Notes: generated by a model from the letters alone, not told the origin. DNA of 64,000 nt from Mercenaria mercenaria (GCF_021730395.1 NC_069371.1:13989001-14053000); one strand, 5' to 3'; counted from the stretch's first letter, positions 23,549 through 35,954 are shown. Made by a program: numbers and translations.

Positions 23549-25512
23549 ACTCTCTGTGCCACCGTAGTTAATTCGCATAATCAATTGAATTCATGTTGGC
23601 AAATATTGCGTTAACAATACATTTAGAAATTTACTTTTTTATAATTGCATTGCTGTCTAAAGAATCTACCAATCGATTTTTTTGAGAAACGTTATATTAA
23701 ATGTTGAGATAGCTGATCTATCTTTACGGTACAGGCTTTTATTTCCTTCTCAGTGTGAGGGGAAATTAAGATCTTTATCGTTAGAAAACCAAGCCCAATT
23801 ACGCTGCAGAACAGCTGGAAATTAGGAAATCTAATTACATGGTCTAAAAACGTTAATTCAAATGTAGAGAACTTTAATTGATAACCTACTCACGGTTTCC
23901 AGACTAGAGCAACCTGGTAAAGTGGGATTAATTTTTGCTAAAATTCAATTTTGTACTGCTTTCAAATTATATATGAAATAATACATTATAACTAATTGTT
24001 GTTTACTTTTTTGTCAAGAACTTTATGCACCGCATGATACAGTGTAATTATTTTGTACAGGTATTATTTGCAATGGTAGAACATTTTAGATATTTTAGCT
24101 TCTGACGTATTTTGTTCCACTCGATATTATGAAAAACAACATTCTGTACTAATGAATTAGCTGTATCCCTTGCATCTATAATATAATACGAACCGAAGAA
24201 AAATATGTTTGTAGTTATCACGGTACCGAAAAAGTGTTCACAATTTTAGCATAAGTTGAACACTGTTCATTCAAATCTTATTATTTCAGCTCTTTGATAT
24301 TGTTGTGAGAAAGTTTGCCTGTTAAATCCTCTGAAAAAATGTGGAAGTATGTATCTGTCATCCGAAATACAAATATTGATATAATTTTAAGGACTAGCCT
24401 TTTACCCATGCAGTTCTGTACTAGAAATGACAAATAGCTCAAACATATTTTTATGTTTCTCCAAATTGAAAAGATCACAGATATTTTTTAAATATTTAAA
24501 GATGTTTCAATTTTGTATTTCCTTTATGCTCTTTCAGTATACAATTATTCCATTAAATGTTGAAATTTTGCACAAGAAAGAGTTTTTTTTTTAATTCCAT
24601 AAAACATAAACTGTTTCATATTTTCCCAAAGTTTTGCCTCGATCCATTTATTTGTATATACGTACATACTTATTCGTCTCACCCAACAAGTCTTTTTAAA
24701 AGGTTCTTAGCAATGCGAATGCATATCAAAAACAGCTGTGTCAAGTAACTTTACCTCCTAAATACATATTTAAACTTTCATAGGTCAATCTATTCAACGA
24801 ATTCGTCGCAATATTTTCAAATGCGACTCCTTCTATTAAGAAGAAATATTCATTGTGTCTCCAGTGCGTCTTTTCCCACAATTCGTTCAGATGTGCGAGC
24901 TAATGCTGTCGTTTTTTAATACGAAATGGACTATGAGACTTATACTTCATAAGTACCGTCAAAACGTCGAGTAAAATACACCTATCTCGTATAACGGAGG
25001 TGGCGCAGCAAATACAGCGTTGTGATCTCAGATTTGCTCTTCATAGGATTTGGTCTGATTTTTTTGCAATGTAAATAGAACCTGCACCAAACAAGGTCTT
25101 TAAATTGGTGCTTTACATGAGTATGCTATATTGATCTTTCAGGTTGCAAACAAAAGTACTATTTATTTTGTTTAAAATATTCCAGACACCGCGTTTGACA
25201 TTAATTATTTTTTCAGAGGTACTATTTTGTAGTCATATTTGTAAGCGGGACTATTATCAAGCTTTTTGTGCAGTTAATAATTATTAAATTGGAATTGTTA
25301 CCATCGATTTAGATTAACCTATCAATCTGGTAACACTCGGTGCTGTTATAAGAGAACGTTCTTAACCAATGCATGATAAATAATAATAGCTCCATCGCTT
25401 GCATCTAGATTGGTAGTTGTCACTGGACCGTAGTAGGTGCATAATTTTCAAACAGTTAAACACTGTTGAATCAAATATTATAATTTCAGCTTTCCAGTTA
25501 AAAGTTTAAAAT
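23549..25512. other. Upstream region of PAN gene 1
   Basis: AT-rich. Contains the partial duplication of the gene's own 5' flank described at 24160-24310; otherwise only short unsupported frames. Confidence 0.4.
24160..24310 (+). repeat. Vestigial duplicate of the PAN gene 1 5' flank
   Basis: Resembles 25395-25500 in order and sequence: CTTGCATCTA, then GTAGTT.TCAC, then a GTTAAACACTGTT-like word, then TTATTATTTCAGCT(T/C)T. In the gene copy the ATG follows within ~20 bases; here no intact first exon follows. It suggests a partial, decayed copy of the gene start. Confidence 0.45.
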
Positions 25513-25815
25513 ATGATTGTTTTTAAACTGCTCACGGTTTTTATGGTTTCTGTCTGTAAATTACATTCCCAGACAGTGTTAACTGACTTCGCTGTTAAAA
25601 CTTTAAAATGTGATACGCTATATGGAGAAATATTGAGGACATCGTCTGTTCGCTATTTTCCGCAATGCGTTCGGTTGTGCGAGATAAACGGACACTGTCA
25701 GTCGATTCTTTTTAACGAACTGAACGGTACCTGTCAGGCTAACAGAAATCTTCTGTCCACAGGCAATGTAACTCAGGAGTGTGGAGAAACACTCAAATAT
25801 GCTGAAAGGCGAAAG
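25513..25815 (+). CDS. PAN gene 1 exon 1
   Basis: 101 codons from ATG to AERRK, donor AAAG|GTTAGT, phase 0. Encodes the signal peptide and N-terminal PAN-like domain with an N-glycosylation sequon near its end (GNVT). The same 303-base length as PAN gene 2 exon 1 supports start and donor. Confidence 0.88.
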
Positions 25816-28800
25816 GTTAGTATATTATTCGTTACTTAAGAAATCTTGTATCCAAACAGTGATTTGTCATTGAATGAAATAATGTTTGGAGTTCAGATAT
25901 GAAGGAAATATGTCGTGTGTGTGTGTGTGTTTGGGGTGGGGGGAGGGGGGGGGGGGGGCGCAGCTCACTGATAATACATACACATCTGAACGTTAAACAA
26001 TGATTCTATTCAAGGGAAACTCTCTGTTTGAGATATATCATTTCGATTCTTACACGATGTTAAGGATTATGATGTTTATCTCAGACAAAGTCCCAAAATA
26101 TCTGCTAGATGTTTTTGTTGTTTTCTTTTTAATTTCGCTGCTTTGACGCCATGGCGTAATAGCTGTGACGTAAAAAGGTGATTTTATTTAGCAAATAATC
26201 AAGGCCTTCGAGTTGTTTATCGTCTGATTTACCACGGTTCAGAGTTCAGATGCGTAGGAATTGAACCACGAGGGCGTTAGCCCGAGTGGTTAAATACTGA
26301 AGCATCTGAACGATGAACCGTGGTAAATTAGACGATAAATAACAAGAAGGCCTTGATTGTTTTCATTCTGACATGCTCATTGATATATTTTAATAGATAT
26401 TATACTGGACTTCGTTTACGCGAGGAGTAATGTATCGAACATCATGCGGCAATATGACGTCATAATTGACGTCATAATGCTCTCTTACCGGTCCGCGCGT
26501 CAACCGTTGTTTATCGCAGAATATATAGAGCTTGATTTTCTTTTTTGTTTAACTTGAATCAAATCCAGCCATGTTAGAATTAGCAAATAATCAAGGCCTT
26601 CGAGTTGTTTATCGTCTGATTTACCACGGTTCAGAGTTCAGATGCGTAGGAATTGAACCACGAGGGCGTTAGCCCGAGTGGTTAAATACTGAAGCATCTG
26701 AACGATGAACCGTGGTAAATTAGACGATAAATAACAAGAAGGCCTTGATTGTTTTCATTCTGACATGCTCATTGATATATTTTAATAAATATAATACTGG
26801 ACTTCGTTTACGCGAGGAGTAATGTATCGAACGTCATGCGGCAATATGACGTCATAATTGACGTCATAATGCTCCCTTACCGGTCCGCGCGTCAACCGTT
26901 GTTTATCGCAGAATATATAGAGCTTGATTTTCTTCTTTGTTTAACTGGAAATCAAATCGAGCCGTGTTAGAATGAATAATAACATATGGCTTCGGCCTTC
27001 TTCGTTTATAGAACAACAAATCGGTTCATGTTAGAATTTTGTTTTGAATTACTGGCTTAATTCAACAAAACATCAACAAGATTATTTCTTCATAACTTTG
27101 CAAACAAAAGAAATATAACCTTTTCCATAGTTTCATATAACAAAAAAAAATCTGTTAATTTTTTTTATACAAGTCGTAATAGCAGTAATAACATAACGAA
27201 CGGACGAAAATCATGATTTATACCTATTATCTGCCGTGAGTATTTTTTTCAATGTTTGTTTTGATACCAACATTTTCAGTATTTTACAAGTTACATGTTT
27301 CAATACATTCTCCAACAAATCTGGCAGATTTCTTAAAGTACTTCTTATTAAACTTTTCATCGGCATGTTTGGTGTATCAGAATCCTTTCAACAAATGCAT
27401 GTTTTAAGTTAGCACCAGCGTTTTGATAGACTAGTAAACAAACAATATCTTTCAAACGATACATTTTCCAACAGCTCCAATATATTTCATTTTAAATAGA
27501 TATATAATCTTGATTTATCATTTTCGGCAATGGAACATAGCCTTCAGAGCGATTCAATGTATAAACGTACTAAAAAGGTTACACTATACCAATTCAGTTC
27601 CTTCTTTATTTCATATATTAATAAAACAATGAAATATTGAGACCTCATTTTCAGTACTTTAGAGCATTTCAATGATATGAAAACCATACATGGTCATTTA
27701 GTATAACATGTCTTCTTATCAAAACAAATTGAAATGTTATGTTACATATAAGAAAAATAATCTGTTCTGAAAAAACATCATCCTCTGAAAAGGCTCCGAT
27801 GAAAATAGCCGTATAGCAATTACGCGTATGTAGACATTTTCTCAGTGATTGAAACTAAAATTTGGAATTTCACAATTAGAATGGTCTAGATCTCTTCTCA
27901 ATACAAAGCCAAAAATATTACTGCCACATCATCATATGATTCATTATACCGGATTTCATCAACAGCATGGAACTACATTTTGGACTACTTCACATATACC
28001 GCTGAGTAGTCACTTCCTGTTTGGTGGTATGCCTCCTTTAAGTAAAACTTTCTGTACTATAATCGTGTCATTTTTACTTAAATTGTTCCAGTAACCTAAA
28101 TGCATGAAAAAATACCAGTTATAGTTTGATAAAATCAATTTTCAATATTTTACGACTTTTTCGGTAATATATGCTAGTCCAAAAAAGCTGCCACATCATA
28201 ATTCATGACCACTTCTCCTTGGTGGGATTTATTTTTGCCATATTTTATAATTTTTCACTCTAAACTGCACTCAAAGCACACACTTTTACTGTAAAATATA
28301 CCCAATCTCACCTCTGACACCTAAAATTTAGCAATATTTAGTCAGTAAATATGCAGTTAAAATACACCCTAAACAGTAAATTGAAATAGTTTTTGTTTTC
28401 TACACTTCCTCTGCAACATTGCACTGAAATTGTCATTTTCTATCATAATCTGACCAAACTAGCCCATTTACAGCCACATTTAAACAGGTTCCAATTGTTA
28501 CCCCTGCTAAACTTGGTTATAAAGCAGCACTCCCGGGCTATCAGATAATGGCGGAAAGAAAATCACCTTATTTTCCCAGTTATAGTAGCGTTTTCATGTT
28601 ATTTATGAGCCTGTCTCTGTTTTTCTTTCATTGTGGATCTGTACCTGATACTATGGCAACATTTTCAAGGAGATATTTTGCATTAGTTTCTACTCCTAGT
28701 TTAGCTGTCAGTTTGGAAGATGTTCCTTCGTGTTGACTTGTCAGACAGAAAATCTCTCTTAGAAGATATATGTATATTTTTGTTTTATCGGTCATTTATG

Positions 28801-31800
28801 CACATAAGGTAAGTAATTTTTGTTTAAAATGGACCTGACTATGTGTGACAGCTCACATAAAATTGTTTATTTTATATAGAACATATAGCATTTTTAAACA
28901 TGTGCTACCTATAAAAACAACAATGGCAAAAACTGAAATTTGTCCATATGACTTTGGTCAGAGTTTGATAGAAAATGATCATTTCATTGCAATTTTGCAG
29001 CAAAAAAAAGGATGAAAACGATAAATGAAATTCACATTTTCAATACTTTTTTTTTTCAAAATTGCATAATATTATGCGCAGACAAATATTATTCGCTGGA
29101 ATATAAAACGATAAAGAAAGGCAACAATAGCTTCGGCTAGGAAATCTGGTTAAAAGTTATTGTGGGAGAAAATTGACGTTTCATTGAAAATGCCATAAAT
29201 CCTTGAAACATTTTCACTAAGGTTATTGGTAGTACTTAAACGAAACTGACACTATGATAGAAAAATGCATTTAATGTACGAATGCTTTATTAACACAAGC
29301 AATGAGGATGCAGACCAAATAAATTCATTTGAAAATGTAAGTGATTGTAGACAACATAAGGAGCGCCAGTGCAAACATCAAGAATCTGAAAACGGACTGG
29401 GTGCTTATGGAAAAAATGGTTATTGATAAACTTACAGTCGATGAAATTACATGCAATACAGAGAATACTCTTGAAATAGTTCACACAAACTACTTTTAAA
29501 ATCTGATTTCCAAACAGAGAGTTATTTTAGTGAGAGTATAAATTGAAAAAAAAATCCTTGCCTAAGGAAGGATGTGAATATAAGAGCTGATCGATGTATT
29601 AGAATTGTCAAAGGTTTACATTGAAAATTACCCAATTGCCCAAAGTTCATTAGAAATGTAAATTTGAAAAGGTGTATTTTATCTCCCTTTGCCCGTCTTG
29701 GTTGCGCAACCGAGAAAGAATGGAAATAAATGAATTTCGAAGCTACATACCTTTTGTAAATCTTACTATTGGTTTAGATTCTTGAAATTTCCAAATATCT
29801 GTCAAATGCAAATGTAAAACTAGAAATTACATTGAAATCAAAAGGAATAGTCCAATGTTTATAACTTTCATATTAACGGGGGTAATTGAAGGACTTCATA
29901 AAAAGAAATTAAACATACAATTCTAACGGGGATCTTATTTTATGTAATACAAATGTAGTTCTTTTTGTTCCTTTAATAAATCTATAACATTATGTACGAA
30001 AACTAAAAACTCATGAAATGTTGCTTACTTTTAATTTGCCAAAAAAAACACCGAAAAATCCAATAGCACTTTTCTCAGTATTATTTACAACTGATGAAAA
30101 TCTATTCATATTTGCACTGTCTTACAAATCTAATCAGAGAATGATCAGTTATCATTAAGATCCCACAATGAGGAACATTTGCTTGTGGTCACAATTAGCT
30201 AAATAGTTTTCCCTATATATTCTATATAAAACTGACCTTTTATAAAGAACTACCAAACATAGCTAGACCCATTTCAGAGAAACAATCCTTACCTCATTTT
30301 AAAGAGTTATGATAAAACTGATATAAAATGAAGAGATAAGTAGGGGTCATGTATCTTCTAAGAGAGATTTCTCTGGTCACATTTGCTTACTGTAAACTGA
30401 CATCAAAATCACACTGCTGTGGCCTGGAAGTACTACTCATACTAAAATTGAGCTTCACTTCACCAAATACAACCTGCTCTCCCATTTTTCCTACCAAAAT
30501 GTCAAAAATACATCCACAATGAAATTTAAACAGAAACTAGCTTCAATTTAGACCTCTGTTGCCAGGCCAAGTGAAAAATTAGTGTTCAAATACCTGGCAG
30601 CCATTACGCGACTAGACCAGATGGCTCCCACGCTGGTTCCTTTAGTTTAGTTAGGCCTTGTTACTTCCCTTGAAAAGTTGTATGATAAAGCGCAAGGATA
30701 ACCAAATATTACAATGGTCCCTTTCAGTTGGATTCCTCTGACTTTTTCGTTATAACCTTTATCCAAGATGTTGCGGTTTGTCAAAATAAATATGCTTTTT
30801 ATGTGTAGGTTTCTTAATAAAAATGATTATTTAGCAGAGGGCCACTAAAACAAAACCTGTCTTTAATCGTTTTCATATCCAGTGAAATTTAGTATAGATA
30901 TTGCTTTTGAAAATTACAAAGACGTCAACGATAAAAACAGAGGAAGGACCAATCTACTTCTTGGACATAATCAGGGGAAGTAACTGACTAATGTTCCCCA
31001 TTAACCAATTAATACTGAAGGTAACTCCTTAGTTACTGAAGACCGTGGATAATTTCTGTCTGTAATAAACAAAGCAAGTATGACCAGAAGTATGTTTGCT
31101 TTCATATTCCGGTGACATAATATACATAGGGCAATTATTAAAAAGATTGAATTGTTCTACTTCAGAAGGAACAACTAAAAACGTTAAATGTTTTATGCCT
31201 ATTCCAGGTACCCAAAATATCAAAAGTATCGAAATAAACGCCCAAGTAAATGTTTTAAAGGTATACAACTTATTCAAAACAATGCGTCCGCCCACAAAAG
31301 TCAAATTGTACAGTCATTCTTAGAACAAGGAAATTGTTATTCAGGTTGAGCTGCCACATTATTCTCCTGTCCTAGGTCCCTCTGACCGTTTCCTGTTCTC
31401 CTTGCTATAGAAAACGCTTTGCCACTAGAAGTGCCCTAAGTTTTGCTTTTGTTATAGTCTCAAGAATATCCAAAGGGGAAACTACTTTGCAGACTTTGCA
31501 GCATTTACGTCGTGGATAGCAATACTCCAAAAGTGAGTTTCTGTGCAGGGAGAATACTTTGTAGGGATGGCAATAAATTGTCTTGTATAAATAAATTTAG
31601 TTATCTGATACTAAAAACAGATATCAAGAAAACTCTAAGATATCAAGAAAACTCTGTGTTACTGACATATTTCATCAAGACTTAGAAACTGTCCTAATGC
31701 GGCTATGTATTAATTTCAATTCTTATACGACCAGACTATCTTTCCTGATTGAAACTGAGCTATTTTGCAACAAAGTCAGTGTTAGTACGTCTCAATTATT

Positions 31801-34753
31801 ACGTCATAGCAGCTTTCGTTATATAAGTCCTTCGCGTCTAAACTCAAAACAATGATTGTATTCAACAAAAAAATACAGTTTGGAATGTATTATTTCTTAA
31901 ATATATATCGTTATACATATTTGTGTGTAAGAAGGCTAGCATGGTGCATTAGATTTACTGCTGTTGACATGCTGTACCATTAATGTTAATGCGAGCACTT
32001 AGAACTACACTTACTCAATTGCTGAATTCAAAATGTCATTTTGTATTGTTATTTATAAATCATCCATACAGGGACCGACATCGACACCAGGTCCAATAAG
32101 TAACGCAGCCATACATGGACAGACATCAACACCAGGCCCAACAACTACTGCAGCCACACTAGGCACAACATCAACACCAGTCCCAACAACCACTGCAGCC
32201 ACACTAGGCACAACATCAACAACAGTCCCAGCAACAACTGCAGTCACACTAAGTACAACATCAACAACAGTCCCAACAACTACTGCAGCCACATTAGTTA
32301 CTACATCAACACCAGTCCCAACAACCACTGCAGCCACACCAAGCACAACATCAACAACAGTCTCAACAACAACTGCATCCACACTAGGTACAACAATCAC
32401 AGACCTTGTTATTAAGAGAAGCCTTATCGAAAAAGCATGTTTTGGTAGCAGTAGCTGTACTGTCATCCAAAGTTCGTGTATAAACGGAGTATGTAAATGT
32501 CTACCAGGCTACAGCTATGACTCTGGTATTGTGTTGTGCGTTGCAAGTAAGAAACGTTACATTTGTTGCTTTATAACGTGTTTTAGCCCGTGCTAGACCG
32601 TTTACACGCCGGCGTCAATTTTTATAATGATAATCTGTCACAGGTTGTAGTTACATAGAAGTATGCGGTTCGAGGGTAACTGTTTTGGCGGTAACGAGGC
32701 TCTGTCTGATTCCTATCTGCATTTACAATCACTGGTAGATTATTTTTCTTGCATACCATTTTTAACGAAATAATAGAATAAATAAAGCAAAACGAAATAC
32801 TTTCTTTGTCGCACTCTTTCCTACAGTAGCGTATTTAAACAAAGCGCGGGAAATTAACGTCCGTAAACAGAAGTGACGTCATGACGTTTCAAAATTCCAG
32901 TTAGTTTTATCATTTGTAGAGTAACGTTATGTTTTTCCTTAAAATAACTTCTTTTGAATCTAGAAATATACTAAAAGGAACGGAAAGCAACTATCAAGGT
33001 AATTGATTTTTATCAATTTTATTATATGTATTTTACATAAACAATATATAAAACGTGCACGAATCCTAAATTGTCATTAACAGTACGAGAGTCATCTGGC
33101 AAGGTGGTTGCCAGATGGGTTTTGCCGGAATGGGTAAAATCACTGGAAAAGCCGGTCTGGTGTACAAGAAAAAGCTATTCTTGCACATCGGACTGGTGTT
33201 TCCAGTGATTTTACTTATGCCAGCAAAACCCATCTGGCACCCCCGCCCCCCATGGCAGATGACTCTCTAGCTGATAATGACAACTAGTGGTTCATGCACT
33301 GATACTATATTGTTTATGTAAAAATACGAAAAAAGCAGGTACCTTGATAGTTTCTCTCCGTACCTTATAGTATATTTCTCGATTCAAAATACGTTAGGTT
33401 ACCGTAAGACCATAATGTTACGCTACAAACGATAAAACTAAAGTGGAGCTTTATTATTGTGTGTAACGCAAACATCATGACGTCACTACTGCTTACGGAC
33501 GGTAATTTCCCGCACTTTGTGTTCATTGTCTACTATAAGAAAGAGTGCTACGTAAGTATTTCTACCTTTTATTTGTAAAATACGGTATGCAAAAAAAAAA
33601 ATAATATGCCAGAATAAAATGCTAGCATGTATACAATATGCAAGAAAAAATATCAGTCATGCGTTTATGAATTGGATAGAAATCTCCGTCCCGAGGGCAC
33701 CTGCGCATTGAGCGGTAATGAGGCTTACACACATGACAGATATTATTATTCATATGTAAGAAAAGAATCGTACATCTGCGTCTTTTCACGTTGAATTAAT
33801 TAAACTCGTTGAATAAAAGAGATATAACGTTAGACAGAGCATCGCATTTAATTATTTTATTCAACTCGTTTAATTAATTACATACGTAAGATTCTTTATG
33901 TAAACGAGAAACAAAATAAGTTGTACTGAATAATATTGTATCAATTTACAAATTAAGATTTGCCGCAATGCTATGCTAAATGTTGTGTCATAGGAAGATA
34001 AAATCGACAATAAATTATTTTGCTTCATAACGGCCATATATTTCACTGCTTGATAAATGTCCAATTCGCTTAACGAAAGGCGGATATGTTGAACCCTACA
34101 TACAGTAAGTGTTTTCATAATTTTTGAAATTTTAGCCTAGCTGGAGTACTGGTTCCAAAATAGCCGCAATTACACTAATGTACATGAGATATTTATTTAT
34201 TTTCCTTCTGTGATAAAGATATTCTATGAATGGAATTCAACTTTAAATCATCGTCCAGTAGATTAAACACAGTACACCAAACCCGGGAGCCACAGGTTTG
34301 TATCCTGGGCGAGTTGAATGTCTGTCATTCACTACCTTAGATCCTTTTGGAAAAATTGACAGCGTTAGTACATCTGGTAGTGTATAATAAATATTCCTAA
34401 CACCTGTTGTATAGAAATTTAAAGTAGATTATCGTCTTAATATAATAATTCAAATACAAAGTTCCACATCAATTTCTGAAATGTTCTTAATTGTAGATTG
34501 CGGAATGTACGGTAGAGCTTTCCAGTTCCATCCAAACTCTCTACTTGTAAATTATAACGATCGTACGCTTACTGGAGTATCTGAGTATGAGTGTACAGAA
34601 GAATGTATCGACGAAAAATTGTTTATATGCCGTTCTTTAGACTACTTTCCGGCCTCCGGACTTTGTCTTCTATCGTCTGAAACGGCTGACTCTCAACCAC
34701 ATGCCTTTACGACGGATGTGAATGTGATTTATCGACAAAGAGACTGTTTTTGA
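25513..34753 (+). CDS. PAN gene 1: secreted PAN / mucin-like / EB-module / PAN protein
   Basis: Exons 25513-25815, 32072-32546 and 34497-34753 join in matching phases (0, then 1) to give 344 residues. Residues 1-20 are a signal peptide (MIVFKLLTVFMVSVCKLHSQ). Residues ~30-97 form a cysteine-rich PAN/apple-like domain (LKCDTLYGEI ... YFPQCVRLCEINGHC ... CQANRNLLST ... ECGETLKY). Residues ~102-212 are Thr/Ser/Pro-rich with seven 15-residue repeats, expected to be heavily O-glycosylated. ~217-256 is an EB/EGF-like module (CFGSSSC, CINGVCKCLPGYSYD). 260-344 is a classic PAN domain (NCGMYGRAFQFHPNS, CTEECI, FICRSLDYFP, YRQRDCF). PAN domains bind protein or carbohydrate; a mucus, adhesion or recognition role is inference. 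Intron 1 is 6.3 kb and packed with repeats. A paralogue lies at 44375-48014. Confidence 0.88.
25919..25961. repeat. GT microsatellite followed by a G run
   Basis: Short (GT)n then an almost pure G tract within PAN gene 1 intron 1; such tracts are hard to sequence and their length is uncertain. Confidence 0.7.
26190..26973. repeat. Two tandem copies of a 392-bp foldback unit
   Basis: 26191-26582 is repeated almost perfectly at 26583-26974. Each unit starts with a ~60-bp stem (AAGGCCTTCGAGTTGTTTAT pairing with ATAAATAACAAGAAGGCCTT) whose loop reads CCACGAGGGCGTTAGCCCGA, followed by a TGACGTCA-rich part and GGTCCGCGCGTC. The near-identity points to a recent duplication, or an assembly duplication. 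Confidence 0.85.
27555..28040. repeat. Dispersed repeat, copy A (PAN gene 1 intron 1)
   Basis: Homologous in the same orientation to 35955-36440: TTTAGAGCATTTCAATGATA, GGTCTAGATCT, CATGGAACTACATTTTGGAC and AGTCACTTCCT are shared in order. No coding is evident; class unknown. Confidence 0.75.
28590..30560. repeat. Possible old element with diverged inverted ends
   Basis: Minus-strand sequence at 30345-30530 resembles the plus strand at 28618-28770: TTTCATTGTGGAT, later AAATCTCTCTTAGAAGATA. The interior is AT-rich without a recognised gene. A 62-residue plus frame at 28548-28736 (MAERKSPYFPSYSSVFMLFM) lies in the left arm and is not supported as a gene. Boundaries are approximate. Confidence 0.4.
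29800..29960. repeat. Dispersed repeat shared with 63655-63800
   Basis: Shared ordered words AACTAGAAA, ACTTTCATATTAA, ACGGG.TAATT, AAAAAGAAAT and TGTAATA, same orientation. Noncoding; class unknown. Confidence 0.55.
30600..32071. other. Distal part of PAN gene 1 intron 1
   Basis: AT-rich. Overlapping 75- and 91-residue frames on opposite strands at 31029-31323 show no family features. No supported exon before 32072. Confidence 0.4.
32072..32546 (+). CDS. PAN gene 1 exon 2: mucin repeats and EB module
   Basis: The acceptor CCATACAG and donor GCAA|GTAAGA give 475 bases, entering in phase 0 and leaving in phase 1. Encodes the Thr/Pro repeats, a short SLIEKA linker and the six-cysteine module. 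Confidence 0.88.
32078..32392 (+). repeat. Coding minisatellite, seven 45-bp units
   Basis: Each unit encodes 15 residues of the type TSTPVPTTTAATLGT. Units 2, 3, 5 and 6 are closest; the first (TSTPGPISNAAIHGQ) is the most diverged. PAN gene 2 keeps only about one and a half units here. Confidence 0.9.
32795..33562. mobile_element. ~750-bp foldback element in PAN gene 1 intron 2
   Basis: Two ~360-bp arms are inverted copies: GCGCGGGAAATTAACGTCCG against CGGACGGTAATTTCCCGCAC, TGACGTCATGACGTT against AACATCATGACGTCA. A perfect-looking inner stem occurs around GTCATCTGGC and TAAAATCACTGGAAA. The outer ends share GAAATACTT. Noncoding. Confidence 0.85.
34497..34753 (+). CDS. PAN gene 1 exon 3: C-terminal PAN domain
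   Basis: The acceptor TTGTAG precedes ATTGCGG; the split codon gives Asn before CGMYG. Ends with YRQRDCF and TGA at 34753. Confidence 0.9.
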
Positions 34754-35230
34754 GCTATTTGTCCTTTTTATTTCTGTGGTATTCTTTGAAAATTGTCCAC
34801 ATATGTTTGATCAAAAATATGAACATCAAAAAGATTGTATTCTTTGTGCTACTAAAGCATGACAACCGCTCGTGATAAGTTTTTTTCAGCATGAGCATTT
34901 TGGCCTGGGTGGTTCCAATACTCCCGCTTTCATAGCTTTGGGTATTGTTTAATCACCCCTTGGATATGGTGCCTGCTTTTAAATTTTGTCTTTTGGCAGT
35001 TCCTTTAATATGCAGGCTCCATAACCTCAGATCCCCTTTCTAAATTCCAGTTTGTTTAGTTCTGCTCATTGTTTTCTCGTTAAGGGCAAACCCATTATTT
35101 TAACTGGGGACCATACGCCGCTTTTCATGGAATTACACACTAGTGTAGCATTGAAGGTTCCATGTGCACCGCCGTACGAACACATCTGCGGATGTCTCTA
35201 AATTGTCTTTTGTACTTTTAGCATGTGTAA

Positions 35231-35377
35231 ATGTTGAGTTCTGCTCAACACGGGGCTAGAGGGCGTGAACGGTAGCATGCATTTCCACTACCGTCCATGA
35301 ACAGGCTCAATCAAACCGAGCCTGCAACATTTTCGTTTTTGTTGTTTTGAGCGACCTGTGGAGTTTCCACTTTTTCT
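35231..35377 (+). mobile_element. ~150-bp short interspersed element, copy A
   Basis: Near-identical in reverse orientation to 39282-39429; the core words are GGGGCTAGAGGGCGTG, GGTAGCATGCATTTCCACTA and AACAGGCTCAATC. No terminal inverted repeats are evident, but the interior has a short palindrome around GCATGC. Confidence 0.8.
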
Positions 35378-35661
35378 ATTTTATTCAGGCCTGTATCAAA
35401 ACAACGAAAAAGACCGAAGTCATCGAATTCCACTTTGGTAGTTTTTACCTTGCTTTCTGTGCTAGCAATTACAGTTTAACTGCGCTGAGAACTAGACTAA
35501 TGTCGTTATGAGCTGCCGAACAGAATTTCATCAATCCTTCGTCGTAATTTTCTTTTACAGCCTATCGAATTGACTTTTTTTTCTGATGAAGACGTCGTGA
35601 ATTTGTAGAATTTTAAAAATAATATATACGAAATTTTAAAGTAACTGAACACATCTAATAT

Positions 35662-35883
35662 GAGCCGCACCATGAGAAAACCAACATAGTGCGTTGGCGA
35701 CTAGCATAGATCCAGACCAGCCTGCGCATCCGCGCAGTCTGATCAAGATCCATGCTGTTCGCTGACGGTTTCTCTAATTGCAATAGGCTTTGAAAGCGAA
35801 CAGCATGGATCCTGACTGTGCAGGCTGGTCTGGATCCGTGCTGGTCGCAAACGCACTACGTTGGTTTTCTCATGGTGCGGCTC
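35662..35883. mobile_element. Palindromic MITE family P, copy 1
   Basis: Almost the whole element is a hairpin, from GAGCCGCACCATGAGAAAAC to its complement, with core CCAGCCTGCGCATCCGCGCA. Flanked by ATAT on both sides, consistent with a 4-bp target duplication. Copies also at 46645-46879 and 57997-58231. Confidence 0.88.
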
Positions 35884-35954
35884 ATATGTTTCGAAAATCC
35901 TCCAATTTCTACATGATTTTAGTGAATGTTATTTGAACGAAACCATTTTTTGTA

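Larger units (their letters stand above)
34754..35954. other. Downstream of PAN gene 1
   Basis: No AATAAA is obvious within the first 350 bases after the stop. The stretch carries the short element at 35231-35377 and the palindromic MITE at 35662-35883. Confidence 0.4.

Noticed and set aside
28548-28736. Small protein MAERKSPYFPSYSSVFMLFM...
   Set aside because: ATGGCGGA start context and a hydrophobic stretch are suggestive, but it lies in the arm of an apparent inverted repeat and has no further support.
31029-31323. Overlapping frames of 75 and 91 residues in PAN gene 1 intron 1
   Set aside because: Open on both strands with no motifs and no convincing splice sites.
32053-32466. 137-residue minus-strand frame rich in Val and Asp
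   Set aside because: Antisense shadow of the mucin repeats of PAN gene 1.
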